A stretch of DNA of 64,000 nt from Lachnospiraceae bacterium (GCA_016284175.1 JAEEOJ010000031.1:17713-81712), one strand, 5' to 3'; positions 38,980-48,649 are shown, counted from the first letter of the stretch. Notes: generated by a model not told the origin, from the sequence alone. Program-made: numbers and translations.

Positions 38980-41900
38980 TTATAATTTTACGTTACGATT
39001 TCTGACAATGGGACTTTCAAGCGGTTCCGTCATTTCAGCAGCTTCTTTTGCATCAAGCATTACACTGATAGGAGCCTGTACCATCTCTTCGGATGATTCG
39101 GCTACTTCTTTTTTGCCTTTACCCTTTTTGCCTTTTTTTCCTTTTTTAGTTGTTTTGGGAGTTTCAGCCTTAACAGGTTTTACGGGTTCATCCGGTACAG
39201 GTTCTTCAACTTTATCTTTTACGGGAATAACTTCACCGTTTCTGATAACAGCTATAACCTTCTGCTTGTCGCTGAATACAGTTTCCTTACGCTCAGGCTT
39301 TACAGGGCGAACCTCTTCTTCGGGCTCTCTTGTAATCTTGGTTGATTTAATAACTCTTGCATTCTTAAATACTATGGAAGTATCTATTTCTTTCTTATAG
39401 TATTCAGGCTTTCTCTCACCGAGAGGTTTAACCGGTGAAGGAGAAATGGAATCGTTATTCTGAACGGATGCGCCTTCAGATTTTGATGAATCATATCTGA
39501 AACCCGATTCTTTAATAATCTGATAAGAACTTAAATCCTTGGGAGCACTTTCAGTCTTTTCTTCAACAGGTTCTTCAACCTTAGGTGTGCTGCTTTCAGA
39601 TTTTGAATGCATTACATATTCTTTACCGCCGTCAAGGTCGTCAAGCATGTAATCCATTACGCCTCTTTTACCTTTAAGACTTGCAGCAAAGCTTTCACCA
39701 TAAAGATCTGATGAAATATCACCTCTGTTAACAACTCTTTCATTCGAGTTATCTTCTTTGCTTGCAGGGGCGCCTACACCGTTATATTTATTCTGCCAGC
39801 TCTTTACGATAGCTCTGCTGGCTGCCTGTTCGTTAATATGTAAAAGATCGTCTTCATCTGTTTCTGATGTTACAGCAACTTCTTCTGCCGCTTCAGCAAA
39901 AGCAGGATCTTCATATTTGGGTTCTTCGTAAGTTTCTTCTATTTCTTCTTCGATAACTTCGGGAACCGATTCTTCAAATGAAACTTCTTCTGTTGATTCT
40001 TCTACAGTTTCTATAACAGGTTCTTCGAAGGTTTCAGTTACTTCTTCTACTGTTTCTGCAACAGGTTCTTCAACAGTTTCTTCAACAGTTTCTTCTACTG
40101 CTTCTTCTACTGTTTCGACAACCGGTTCTTCAAAAGAAACTTCTTCTGTTACTTCTGTTGCAGGCTCTTCAAAAGCAACATCCTCAGTTGCTTCTTCTAT
40201 TACTTCTGCTGCAGGCTCTTCAAAAGCAACTTCCTCAGTTACTTCTTCTGTTACTTCTGCTGCAGGCTCTTCAAAAGCAACATCCTCTACTGTTTCTTCA
40301 GCAACTTCTTCAGCAGTCTCTTCAATAACTTCTTCAGTTATTTCTTCTGCAGGAACTTCTTCTACTATTTCTTCGTTTACTTCTTTAATCTCTTCAACGA
40401 TTTCCTCTGCAGGTTCTGTAACTGCTTCATTAACCTCATTCACAGCTGCCTCTTCAACTGTTTCAGCTACAGTTTCTTCTACGGGAGTTTCTGCTGCTTC
40501 TTCTATTACTATTTCTTCAATATCGCCTTTTTGGCCCTTACCGGGAACAAATTCAGGCATCTTTTTATTTGATTTTTCGATAGGAAGAGAAAGAATCTTT
40601 GATAATTCATCATCTTCATTTCTGTCAATAATAACAGGGCAGTTAAGTCTTTCTTTTTCAATCTCTTCAGGAATTTCTTCATTTTTGAAACGACTGGTAA
40701 CCTTTAAAACTGTACGAGGTGAATCGGAGTTAGTATCTTTCATAATAACTCTCTCGTGAGGATTGGTTGAATCCACTACATCATCAGTTTTAAACTTTTC
40801 TACTCTGTTAAATGCAACACCTGTAGACTCGGCATCGCCGGATTTAGCCTGTTCTCTTGTAACAAGTCTTTCTGTTTCTTCAACATCATTTACAAAATTA
40901 TATGTCTTACCGAATTTGGTAGCAGGCTTTTCGTTATTGTTTCTCTGCCATCTTTCGTTATTTCTGTTATTGTTTGCACTTCGGGTTCTACGTGAGAATA
41001 CAGATCTTCCTCCGCCGGGAAGGCTGATGGAATCTGTTGATTCTTCGCTTTCTTTTTCTTCCGCATTTCCGAATTCGCTGGCAAGCGCAATAGGAGAAAC
41101 AAATCTTCCGCTTGTTTCTTTCTTTTCTTCTGCAACTTGAGCGACTTCTTCTTTTACTTCTTCTAAAGCTTCAGCAACTTCAGCCACTTCTTCGACAGCC
41201 TTTTCGGTTTCTGTCACTGCTTCTTCAACTGCTTCGGGAATTTCGGCAACTGTTTCTTCTGCAACTTCTTCTGTTGTTTCAACAACTTCTTCTACAGTTT
41301 CTTCTGCTTGAACTGCTTCTTCGGCTACTTCTTCTACAACTTCAGAAACAACCTCTTCTGCTTCAGCAACTTCAGCTACAACTTCTTCGACTGCTTCTTC
41401 AGCCACAACTACTTCTTCTACAGGCTCTTCAACAAACGCTTCTTCAACTGTTTCAGCAACTTCCGCTGCAGGCTCTTCAGCAAATGTTTCAAATCCTTCT
41501 GTGATTTCTTCCTCTTCTTCATCATCAGGATCTGCTTCAAGTCTTTCGCCGTCAATCTGTTCTGCGAATGCTGCAAATTCATCAATAGCGTTTACAGGAG
41601 CTTCTTCGATAACATCTGCTGTTTCTTCAACTTCTACTGTTTCAAATACACTTTCGTTTTCAAAATCATTAACCTTTTCAAAGGTTTCTTCTGCAACAGC
41701 TCCAACAAATTCCGGAGCATTTTCATAAGTATTAACTTCCTCTACAGCAACAGGCATGGGAGGAACCAAAACTGCTTCAACGGGCTTTTCAAACTGAGCA
41801 TCAATATTGTTAAGCTCTTCCATTGTAAGAGCAACATCCATAGGTTCATCTTCAGCTGTAATAGGAATAGACTTCTCAGGACGTGCTGCAATAACTACCG

Positions 41901-43623
41901 AATCATTTAAAATAATCGGCTCGCTTAACTTGTTGGGATCACCTTTCTTGATAGGAGTCATCATGGGACGACGCATTCTTCTGGGCGGAACATATTCTTT
42001 ATTCTCGCCATTATCGTCAATCTTCTTCTGAAGAGGAACGTAATTTCCCCTGTACTCTCCTTCACCTGAAAGAAGCGCAGAGTTATAAGCCTTTCCGTCA
42101 TCACCGTCAGACTTTTCGTTTACATCCCAGATATTATCCTTGCTCTTAACATATCCTAAAATATTCTTAACTGCTTCAAAAGAAGTCTTCATGGATTCAT
42201 CTATTGAACTGAATCTGTGCTGACCGTTTCTTCCTACGCAGTAAAGGTTTTCAAATTTGTTAAGGTATTTCTTAATCTTGTCGAAATTCTCATATCCGTC
42301 ATAGTATGAAGGGAACGCTTTGCTGAATTTCGTCTTGTTATAACCGACTACCTTTTCTTCGGAATCAATGATACCGAGTTTAACAAGATCGTTTATAACC
42401 GTCTTTCTCCAGTCACGGTTGCCCATTGACCAGTAATAATCACCTTCGTTGCAATAGTAGTTAAGGCCGAGATAGAAATGCTCGGGATTTCTTACCATGT
42501 AAGGTGAAAAGTTATTATAAACCTGAATCCTTGATACTTTTACGTTTGGATTGCTGACATAAATAACCGAATCGGGAATTGCATTGTCAACAGTCTTGTA
42601 ATCTTCGGTATCGTTTTTCCATTTAATTTCGGTAAGTTCAACACATACACTTACCATACCTCTGTAGGAAAGATTTTCTGCTGCAAGGATTACAGCGGGA
42701 TCTGCATTATCCATTCCTAAAATAAGGTCTCTTACAGGCATGGACGAAATAAGATAATCACAGTTAACAACAAATTCGTCACCGTCTGCAGAACATCTTA
42801 CGGAATGAATCTTATCATTCATAATTGTAACGCCGGTAACCTTACAGTTTTTATGAATGCTGCCGCCCTTTTCAATAAATCTGTCGGCAACTGTCTCCCA
42901 CATCTGATATGCGCCGTACTTGGGATAATAATATCTTGCGGCATAAGGTGCGGGTAATTTTTCATAATCTTCGTTTTTCTTCTCTGCGCTGATAATGGGC
43001 GCTATAAGACTCTTTTCGGATACAACACCAAAATCGGAATGAATTCTGGAAGCTTCTCTGCCCCAGATTTTCTCAATGTATTCTTCGATAAACATCTGAT
43101 AAAGCTGCTTACCGAAACGATTTATATAATAATCTTCAAGCGATGTTTCTTTGTGCTTGAAAACGTTTCCGCCAATCTGTGAAAAGCCTGATTTTATGGA
43201 TGTGGCAATACCGAAATTCTTTACCGCATCTTTGTTAAACTTAATCGGACTCTCATAAAACTTATTGTCTTTATAAATTCTTGTTAATTTTTCACGCGAT
43301 AAAATAACATCCTCTTCGACGTCGGGATCCGGACCGCCGTTGTGGATTTTACAATATCTGTCTATTAACTTGTCGTCTTTGGAAGGAACTCCCTGAGCGG
43401 GAAGGATTGAAGTCCAAAAATTCTTAACTGCAGGATTTTTGGATATAAACATATGACCGCCTGCATCTAAAACATTCTCTTCGTTTTCGAGGCGTGCGCA
43501 AAGACCGCCGACAACCGACGTTTCTTCAACTATGGTAACTTCGTAATCGGATGATTTTGATAATAAATCATAGCCCGCCGTAAGCCCGGCAGGTCCAGCA
43601 CCAATAATTATAACCTTTTTCAT
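38980..43623 (-). CDS. NAD(P)/FAD-dependent amine-oxidase/UDP-galactopyranose-mutase-like oxidoreductase with very long acidic repetitive C-terminal region
   Basis: MKKVIIIGAGPAGLTAGYDLL dinucleotide-binding motif; residues ~1-490 globular; the remainder rich in E/V/A/P/T. Confidence 0.88.
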   Translation of the reverse strand: MKKVIIIGAGPAGLTAGYDLLSKSSDYEVTIVEETSVVGGLCARLENEENVLDAGGHMFISKNPAVKNFWTSILPAQGVPSKDDKLIDRYCKIHNGGPDPDVEEDVILSREKLTRIYKDNKFYESPIKFNKDAVKNFGIATSIKSGFSQIGGNVFKHKETSLEDYYINRFGKQLYQMFIEEYIEKIWGREASRIHSDFGVVSEKSLIAPIISAEKKNEDYEKLPAPYAARYYYPKYGAYQMWETVADRFIEKGGSIHKNCKVTGVTIMNDKIHSVRCSADGDEFVVNCDYLISSMPVRDLILGMDNADPAVILAAENLSYRGMVSVCVELTEIKWKNDTEDYKTVDNAIPDSVIYVSNPNVKVSRIQVYNNFSPYMVRNPEHFYLGLNYYCNEGDYYWSMGNRDWRKTVINDLVKLGIIDSEEKVVGYNKTKFSKAFPSYYDGYENFDKIKKYLNKFENLYCVGRNGQHRFSSIDESMKTSFEAVKNILGYVKSKDNIWDVNEKSDGDDGKAYNSALLSGEGEYRGNYVPLQKKIDDNGENKEYVPPRRMRRPMMTPIKKGDPNKLSEPIILNDSVVIAARPEKSIPITAEDEPMDVALTMEELNNIDAQFEKPVEAVLVPPMPVAVEEVNTYENAPEFVGAVAEETFEKVNDFENESVFETVEVEETADVIEEAPVNAIDEFAAFAEQIDGERLEADPDDEEEEEITEGFETFAEEPAAEVAETVEEAFVEEPVEEVVVAEEAVEEVVAEVAEAEEVVSEVVEEVAEEAVQAEETVEEVVETTEEVAEETVAEIPEAVEEAVTETEKAVEEVAEVAEALEEVKEEVAQVAEEKKETSGRFVSPIALASEFGNAEEKESEESTDSISLPGGGRSVFSRRTRSANNNRNNERWQRNNNEKPATKFGKTYNFVNDVEETERLVTREQAKSGDAESTGVAFNRVEKFKTDDVVDSTNPHERVIMKDTNSDSPRTVLKVTSRFKNEEIPEEIEKERLNCPVIIDRNEDDELSKILSLPIEKSNKKMPEFVPGKGQKGDIEEIVIEEAAETPVEETVAETVEEAAVNEVNEAVTEPAEEIVEEIKEVNEEIVEEVPAEEITEEVIEETAEEVAEETVEDVAFEEPAAEVTEEVTEEVAFEEPAAEVIEEATEDVAFEEPATEVTEEVSFEEPVVETVEEAVEETVEETVEEPVAETVEEVTETFEEPVIETVEESTEEVSFEESVPEVIEEEIEETYEEPKYEDPAFAEAAEEVAVTSETDEDDLLHINEQAASRAIVKSWQNKYNGVGAPASKEDNSNERVVNRGDISSDLYGESFAASLKGKRGVMDYMLDDLDGGKEYVMHSKSESSTPKVEEPVEEKTESAPKDLSSYQIIKESGFRYDSSKSEGASVQNNDSISPSPVKPLGERKPEYYKKEIDTSIVFKNARVIKSTKITREPEEEVRPVKPERKETVFSDKQKVIAVIRNGEVIPVKDKVEEPVPDEPVKPVKAETPKTTKKGKKGKKGKGKKEVAESSEEMVQAPISVMLDAKEAAEMTEPLESPIVRNRNVKL
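40110..40290. repeat. 51-bp tandem repeat (17-aa unit, about 3 copies) in the oxidoreductase tail
   Basis: gcaggctcttcaaaagcaac starts at 40160, 40211 and 40262. Confidence 0.85.
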
Positions 43624-43647
43624 TCCCCAAACCCCTTTTGCAAAAAT

Positions 43648-44325
43648 TTATTTGCTCTTTTTTTTGTCTGCCTTCTTTGAATTTGTATTCTCTTCTTCAG
43701 AATGTCTGACTTCATCAATCAGCTGTTCGATAAGCATCTTTTTGATGAAAACGTCGTAGCTTAAAAGACAGATTAATAAGAAGAGCCTCATATAATCGCC
43801 TTCATCGCCTTCGTATTCAGGGAAGCAGTGGCTGCTGGCTTCAAATTTATCCTGAATATCTTTCTTCAGAAGCTCGATTCTTTCCTCACCAATGTCAAGG
43901 ATAGAATCATAAAATTCATCAAATTTTATGGAACCCTCACCCGCGAAATACTTTTCGGTAATCGGATTAATAAGGGTATAAACATCGTTAATCGAAAGGA
44001 AATTCTTCAAGTAGTATATGAAAATAAGGGTCATCATATGCTCTTTGGAATATTTCTTCTTAACGGGCGAAGGAAGAAGATTGTTTTTGGCATAGTTATT
44101 AATCATGGTTTTGGTGAAAATCTTCTCTTCACCGTCATCGGTACTTCTTCTGGTGTAATTAAGTTTTTCATCCAGAAAAGAAAGCACCTGATCCATATAA
44201 AGATCTATGTTCGGAATATCTCCGCTTTTGATATTCAGAACATTTCCCATTTCCTCAAGAATGGAGTTTAAAACCTCTTCAAAAGATCTCTGATTATTCT
44301 CTTCCTTTTTGTTGTTTGATTCCAT
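43648..44325 (-). CDS. DUF1836-family protein
   Basis: MINNYAKNNLLPSPVKKKYSKEHMMTLIFIYYLKNFLSINDVYTLI. Confidence 0.78.
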   Translation of the reverse strand: MESNNKKEENNQRSFEEVLNSILEEMGNVLNIKSGDIPNIDLYMDQVLSFLDEKLNYTRRSTDDGEEKIFTKTMINNYAKNNLLPSPVKKKYSKEHMMTLIFIYYLKNFLSINDVYTLINPITEKYFAGEGSIKFDEFYDSILDIGEERIELLKKDIQDKFEASSHCFPEYEGDEGDYMRLFLLICLLSYDVFIKKMLIEQLIDEVRHSEEENTNSKKADKKKSK

Positions 44326-44455
44326 AAATGCACGACTAAAAAAATTTCAAAAATAAGATGGACAATTAAATGATAAATTAATCGTCCGATATAAATAAAT
44401 TATATATATTTTGGCTGTAAAAGTAAAGTAATCAAAAGATAAATAAAATATTAAA

Positions 44456-44484
44456 TTGAAATAAAAAAATAATTGTGATATACT
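44456..44484 (+). promoter_or_regulatory. promoter of the yerC-like gene
   Basis: TTGAAA-17 bp-TATACT with TG extended -10. Confidence 0.7.
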
Positions 44485-44541
44485 TTAAAAAACGCTTTAT
44501 AAATGTAAAGTTTTAAAGTTTTTAAGTGTGAAAGTACGGAG

Positions 44542-44853
44542 GTGGAATTTATGAATCCGAAATTAAAAACCGATGCTATGGATTCGCTTTTCGAAGCAAT
44601 TCTCTGTTTGGAATCAAAGGAAGAATGTTATACCTTTTTTGAAGATTTATGTACAATAAACGAACTTCTTTCACTCTCCCAGCGTTTTGAAGTAGCCACA
44701 ATGCTCAGAGACAAGAAGACATATATGGAAATAGTTGAAAAAACCGGCGCATCTACTGCTACTATCAGCAGAGTGAACCGGTCTCTTAATTACGGCTGTG
44801 ACGGCTATGATATGATATTTGAACGTCTTCCTAAAAAAGATGACGAAAACTAA
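44542..44853 (+). CDS. YerC/YecD-type TrpR-superfamily DNA-binding protein
   Basis: LCTINELLSLSQRFEVATMLRDKKTYMEIVEKTGASTATISRVNRSLNYG; GGAGG upstream. Confidence 0.92.
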   Translation: MEFMNPKLKTDAMDSLFEAILCLESKEECYTFFEDLCTINELLSLSQRFEVATMLRDKKTYMEIVEKTGASTATISRVNRSLNYGCDGYDMIFERLPKKDDEN

Positions 44854-45536
44854 CCTGATATTTCAATCATATCAAAAGGATTAATATAGGTATTCTCGTA
44901 TAAAATATGATATGCGAGGATACCTTTAAATTTTGTAACTTCAAAGATCATCTGACCTTTTAACACTTCATCACCCTTTGCTATCTTGGGTTCTTCAGCA
45001 TATCTGTAAATGGTTTCATATCCGTTCTGATGATCTATTCTCACAAGATAACCGTATATATCATCCTCTGAAACTTCAGATACCACACCATTTCCTGTAG
45101 CTATTATTTTAGCGCCGTCAGAAACTGAAATCTCAAGTGTATAAGGATTCATAAGACTGTCTTCAAAGCTTGTATCATCTCCTGATACGGTAATATTCGC
45201 TTCCTTGGCATCTTCCGGATCGGAAATAATAGTAGCCTGACCGCTGACAGGAATACCTACAGGATTTTTCTTGGCTTCTTCTATTTCTTTGTTTTCATTT
45301 TCAATCGATACATGTTCGGCTAAAAGGGCAACTTTCTGCTGAAGATTTTCTATCTCTGTTTCGTACTCTTCGTTCTGAATTGTGGTAGTATTTTTAAGTG
45401 ATGAAAAATCGTTTGAAATTCTCACAACACTGACAACAAGAACGATGTTTACAGCCAGAAAAATGAGTGTCAGCATGAGTAGCCAATACATTATCAAACT
45501 GCCCTTTTTATCGTTATTATCGTTGCTTTTGTTCAT
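44850..45536 (-). CDS. membrane-anchored coiled-coil protein with degenerate M23/LytM-like domain
   Basis: N-terminal TM, coiled coil, then GNGVVSEVSEDDIYGYLVRIDHQNGYETIYRYAEEPKIAKGDEVLKGQMI.. LytM-like strands without the metal ligands. Confidence 0.72.
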   Translation of the reverse strand: MNKSNDNNDKKGSLIMYWLLMLTLIFLAVNIVLVVSVVRISNDFSSLKNTTTIQNEEYETEIENLQQKVALLAEHVSIENENKEIEEAKKNPVGIPVSGQATIISDPEDAKEANITVSGDDTSFEDSLMNPYTLEISVSDGAKIIATGNGVVSEVSEDDIYGYLVRIDHQNGYETIYRYAEEPKIAKGDEVLKGQMIFEVTKFKGILAYHILYENTYINPFDMIEISG

Positions 45537-45557
45537 ATCGAAAATCCTTAAAATTTC

Positions 45558-45586
45558 TTTACATTAAATTTATATTATGATATTCT
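45558..45586 (+). promoter_or_regulatory. promoter of the cold-shock gene
   Basis: TTTACA-17 bp-TATTCT with TG extended -10. Confidence 0.6.
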
Positions 45587-45632
45587 ATTTGTGTTGCGTG
45601 TGCAACTGAATTTTTTACGGAGGTAAGCATAC

Positions 45633-45830
45633 ATGAAAGGTACAGTTAAGTGGTTTAACAACCAGAAGGGTTACGGATTTATCTCTGACGAATCCGGAAA
45701 AGACATCTTTGTTCACTACTCAGGAATCGTATCCGATGGTTTCAAAACCCTTGAAGAAGGCGCTGCTGTAGAATTCGAAGTTATCGAAGGCGACAAGGGA
45801 GTTCAGGCAGTTAATGTAACCAAGTTATAA
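45633..45830 (+). CDS. cold-shock protein (CspA/CspB family)
   Basis: [37 protein letters not shown] upstream. Confidence 0.97.
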   Translation: MKGTVKWFNNQKGYGFISDESGKDIFVHYSGIVSDGFKTLEEGAAVEFEVIEGDKGVQAVNVTKL

Positions 45831-45910
45831 TTAGTCATTTTTATGTGCCTTAATATATTGATTAATATATAGAGCAAGTTGTAAAAGGATTAAAGTTTAA
45901 CTAGATTCAA

Positions 45911-45938
45911 AAAGGACCGAATTTACGGTCCTTTTTCT
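45911..45938. terminator. bidirectional terminator between csp and hisA
   Basis: AAAGGACCG-aattta-CGGTCCTTT with T-run on plus and A-run on the other side. Confidence 0.8.
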
Positions 45939-45943
45939 TTTGA

Positions 45944-46708
45944 TTAATTATATACTGCTACTTCTTCAAACTTTAGATTTCCGCCGAAAATATCAAGTGC
46001 GGAACCTATTGTAAAATCAATCTTTCCGTCCGATGCTTCATTAATCGTTTCCACATCTTCAAGAGAACGAATACCGCCGGCATATGTAACTTTATTGCCG
46101 TCGTATTTGGATAATTCTTTTATGATGTCAGTCTCCGGTCCATTGCACTTTCCTTCAACATCAACAGCATGTATAAGATATTCGTCGCAATACCCTTCTA
46201 GCTTCTTTAAGGTATCGCAGTTCATTTCGGTTTCGGTAATCGTCTGCCATCTGTCTGTGGTTACAAAGTACTTGTCGCCGACTTTTTTGCAGGATAAGTC
46301 GAAAACGATTTTTTCTTTTGAAACCGCATCTTTAAGCTTCTTCATTTTCTCTTCGGATAGTTTACCGTCTTCAAATAAATAGCTTGTTACGATTACATGT
46401 GAAGCGCCTGCTTCAATGAATTCAGCAGCGTTCTTATCATTAATTCCGCCTCCGACCTGAAGACCGTAAGGAAACGTTTTGAAGGCTTTTATGGCTTCTT
46501 CTTTAGATGCTTCATATTCATCTGTTCCGGCTTTATTGAGAATAATCACATGGCCACCATAAAGACCTTTATCTTTATAAAGCTTAGCGAAATACATAGA
46601 ATCTTTATCCGATATGAAATTTTCTTTGGCAGAATTATCTGTAAGACTAGAGCCTACAATCTGCTTAACTTTGCCATTATGAATATCTATACAAGGTCTG
46701 AACTTCAT
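45944..46708 (-). CDS. hisA: HisA-type isomerase, eukaryotic-like subtype
   Basis: MKFRPCIDIHNGKVKQIVGSSLTD; GLQVGGGINDKNAAEFIEAGASHVIVTS; TYAGGIRSLEDVE. Confidence 0.85.
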   Translation of the reverse strand: MKFRPCIDIHNGKVKQIVGSSLTDNSAKENFISDKDSMYFAKLYKDKGLYGGHVIILNKAGTDEYEASKEEAIKAFKTFPYGLQVGGGINDKNAAEFIEAGASHVIVTSYLFEDGKLSEEKMKKLKDAVSKEKIVFDLSCKKVGDKYFVTTDRWQTITETEMNCDTLKKLEGYCDEYLIHAVDVEGKCNGPETDIIKELSKYDGNKVTYAGGIRSLEDVETINEASDGKIDFTIGSALDIFGGNLKFEEVAVYN

Positions 46709-46740
46709 ATATCAATCCTCAAAATAATCAGAGATGTGTC

Positions 46741-46785
46741 CCCACCTGGTAAAAAAAGCCAAAATAGAACCGTCCCCAATTGGTC
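46741..46785 (-). repeat. inverted dispersed copy of the REP-like arm at 36669-36707
   Basis: 46747-46785 is the exact reverse complement of 36669-36707 (39 bp). Confidence 0.9.
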
Positions 46786-46786
46786 A

Positions 46787-47569
46787 CTATGCAATTACAT
46801 CCTGCATATCGTAATATCCTGCCTCTTTGCCTGCAAGGAATTTTGCTGCTGTTAAAGCGCCTTTTGCAAAGATAGCTCTTGAATAAGCTGTATGGTTAAG
46901 AGTAATAACCTCATCTTCTCCTGCGAAGATAACATCGTGAATACCTACGATTGTACCGCCTCTTACTGCAGAAATACCAATCTCGTTTTCTCTTCTTGCT
47001 TCGCTTCTGCCCGTTCGGTCATAAACGTAAGTATATTTGTTATCAAGCGATTCGTTGATTGTATCAGCAAGCGCTAAAGCTGTTCCGCTCGGAGCATCTT
47101 TTTTCATTTTATGATGCTGTTCAACTATCTCGATATCAAAACCTGCATTGCCTAAAACAGGTGCTGCGCCTTTTAAGAGTTTTATTAAAAGGTTAACGCC
47201 GAGAGACATATTTGCGGATTTTAATATAGCAATTTCTTTCGATGCTTCTTTTACTCTTGCCATCTGCTCTTCTGTTAAACCTGTAGTACAAAGAACAATG
47301 GGAAGCTTTTTCTCAAGGCAGTAATCCAGCAGTCCGTCTACCGCATTGGCAAATGCGAAATCAATTACTACATCTGCCTGAATATTGCACTCGGCAATAC
47401 TTTTATATACAGGATAATCGTTTAATACTCCGTCAAAGGGATCGATTCCCGCTACAATCTGCATATCGTTATCTTCTTTTACGAGTCTTGTAATAGCCTG
47501 TCCCATACGGCCGTTACATCCGTGCATAATTATTCTTAACATATCTTTTATATGCTCATAAAAGAGCAT
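46787..47569 (-). CDS. dapB: 4-hydroxy-tetrahydrodipicolinate reductase
   Basis: IIMHGCNGRMGQAI; EQHHKMKKDAPSGTAL; start may be the internal ATG of MLRIIMHG. Confidence 0.95.
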   Translation of the reverse strand: MLFYEHIKDMLRIIMHGCNGRMGQAITRLVKEDNDMQIVAGIDPFDGVLNDYPVYKSIAECNIQADVVIDFAFANAVDGLLDYCLEKKLPIVLCTTGLTEEQMARVKEASKEIAILKSANMSLGVNLLIKLLKGAAPVLGNAGFDIEIVEQHHKMKKDAPSGTALALADTINESLDNKYTYVYDRTGRSEARRENEIGISAVRGGTIVGIHDVIFAGEDEVITLNHTAYSRAIFAKGALTAAKFLAGKEAGYYDMQDVIA

Positions 47570-47616
47570 TTCCTCCTTTTTCGATTATAATCTGAAAATA
47601 AATTTTTGTACACAAA

Positions 47617-47642
47617 AAGGGCGCCTTTACAAGGTGCCCTTA
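47617..47642 (-). terminator. intrinsic terminator downstream of dapA
   Basis: AAGGGCRCCTT...AAGGYGCCCTT stem with T-rich tail on minus. Confidence 0.7.
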
Positions 47643-47655
47643 AAATTCTTAGAAA

Positions 47656-48540
47656 TTATAACAATCCGTAAGCTTTCATCTCTTCTTTAAGAGCTTCTGC
47701 TTTTGTCTCGTCCATTGTGCAAAGCGGCGATCTGTAAACATCATCGCACATTCCCATGTAGCTCATAGCCTTCTTAATAGGTATGGGATTTACCTCGCTG
47801 AATAAAGCATCGGTAAGAGGAACCGCTTTTAACTGCATTTCCATTGCTTCGGCAACCTTGCCTTCGGTAAACTTAGCACACATGTCATGAACATCTGCAG
47901 GAGCAATATTTGAAAGTACGGAGATAACTCCGAGTGCTCCGATAGACATAAACGGAAGTGTCATAATATCATCGCCGCAGTAAATATCAACTTTACCTTT
48001 TGCGAGATGGGAAAGTCTTGCTGTCTGAGCAAGGTCTCCTGTAGCTTCCTTAACGCCTACGATGTTTTCAACTTCGGTGCAAAGCTTAACGATTGTCTGA
48101 GGAAGGATGTTCACTCCGGTTCTTCCGGGGATATTGTAAAGGATGCAGGGAATCTTAACTGAATCTGCAATAGCCTTAAAATGTAAGAACAAACCTTTCT
48201 GAGTCGATTTATTGTAATAAGGTGATACGAGTAACAGCGCATCCGCACCTCTCTTTTCAGCTTCTGTAGACAAATGAATTGCCTCGGCTGTGGAGTTGGA
48301 GCCTGTTCCGGCGATAACCGGCACTCTGCCGTTTACGCGCTTGACGCAGGCCTCAATAACGTCCAAATGCTCTTCATGACTCATCGTAGATGATTCGCCT
48401 GTTGTACCGCATACAACAATGGCGTCAGTCTTATGAGCGATCTGGAACTCAATATTCTTGTAAAACTGTTCGTAATCGACTTCACCGTTGGCTTTAAACG
48501 GTGTCACTATGGCTACTGCCGCGCCTGTAAAAACTGACAT
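47656..48540 (-). CDS. dapA: 4-hydroxy-tetrahydrodipicolinate synthase
   Basis: GTTGESSTMSHEEH; SPYYNKSTQKGLFLHFKAIA; YNIPGRTGVN; GVKEATGD. Confidence 0.97.
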   Translation of the reverse strand: MSVFTGAAVAIVTPFKANGEVDYEQFYKNIEFQIAHKTDAIVVCGTTGESSTMSHEEHLDVIEACVKRVNGRVPVIAGTGSNSTAEAIHLSTEAEKRGADALLLVSPYYNKSTQKGLFLHFKAIADSVKIPCILYNIPGRTGVNILPQTIVKLCTEVENIVGVKEATGDLAQTARLSHLAKGKVDIYCGDDIMTLPFMSIGALGVISVLSNIAPADVHDMCAKFTEGKVAEAMEMQLKAVPLTDALFSEVNPIPIKKAMSYMGMCDDVYRSPLCTMDETKAEALKEEMKAYGLL

Positions 48541-48649
48541 TTTCGCCTTCTCCTTTCAAAAAAACTATCCTTAATTATACCGAATAGCCTTTTTTTGTCA
48601 ATCAAATTTCTGATTAAAATCGTATTTCTTTGTTAAATACTCATAAAAA

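Noticed and set aside
40110-40290. Regular repeats considered as a CRISPR array
   Set aside because: Repeats are in frame with the coding sequence, have no unique spacers, and there are no cas genes nearby.
41112-41910. Long plus-strand ORFs (130 aa Leu-rich, 200 aa Phe/Asn-rich) opposite the acidic tail gene
   Set aside because: They arise from the skewed GAA/GTT codon composition of the minus-strand gene; no RBS or recognisable family.
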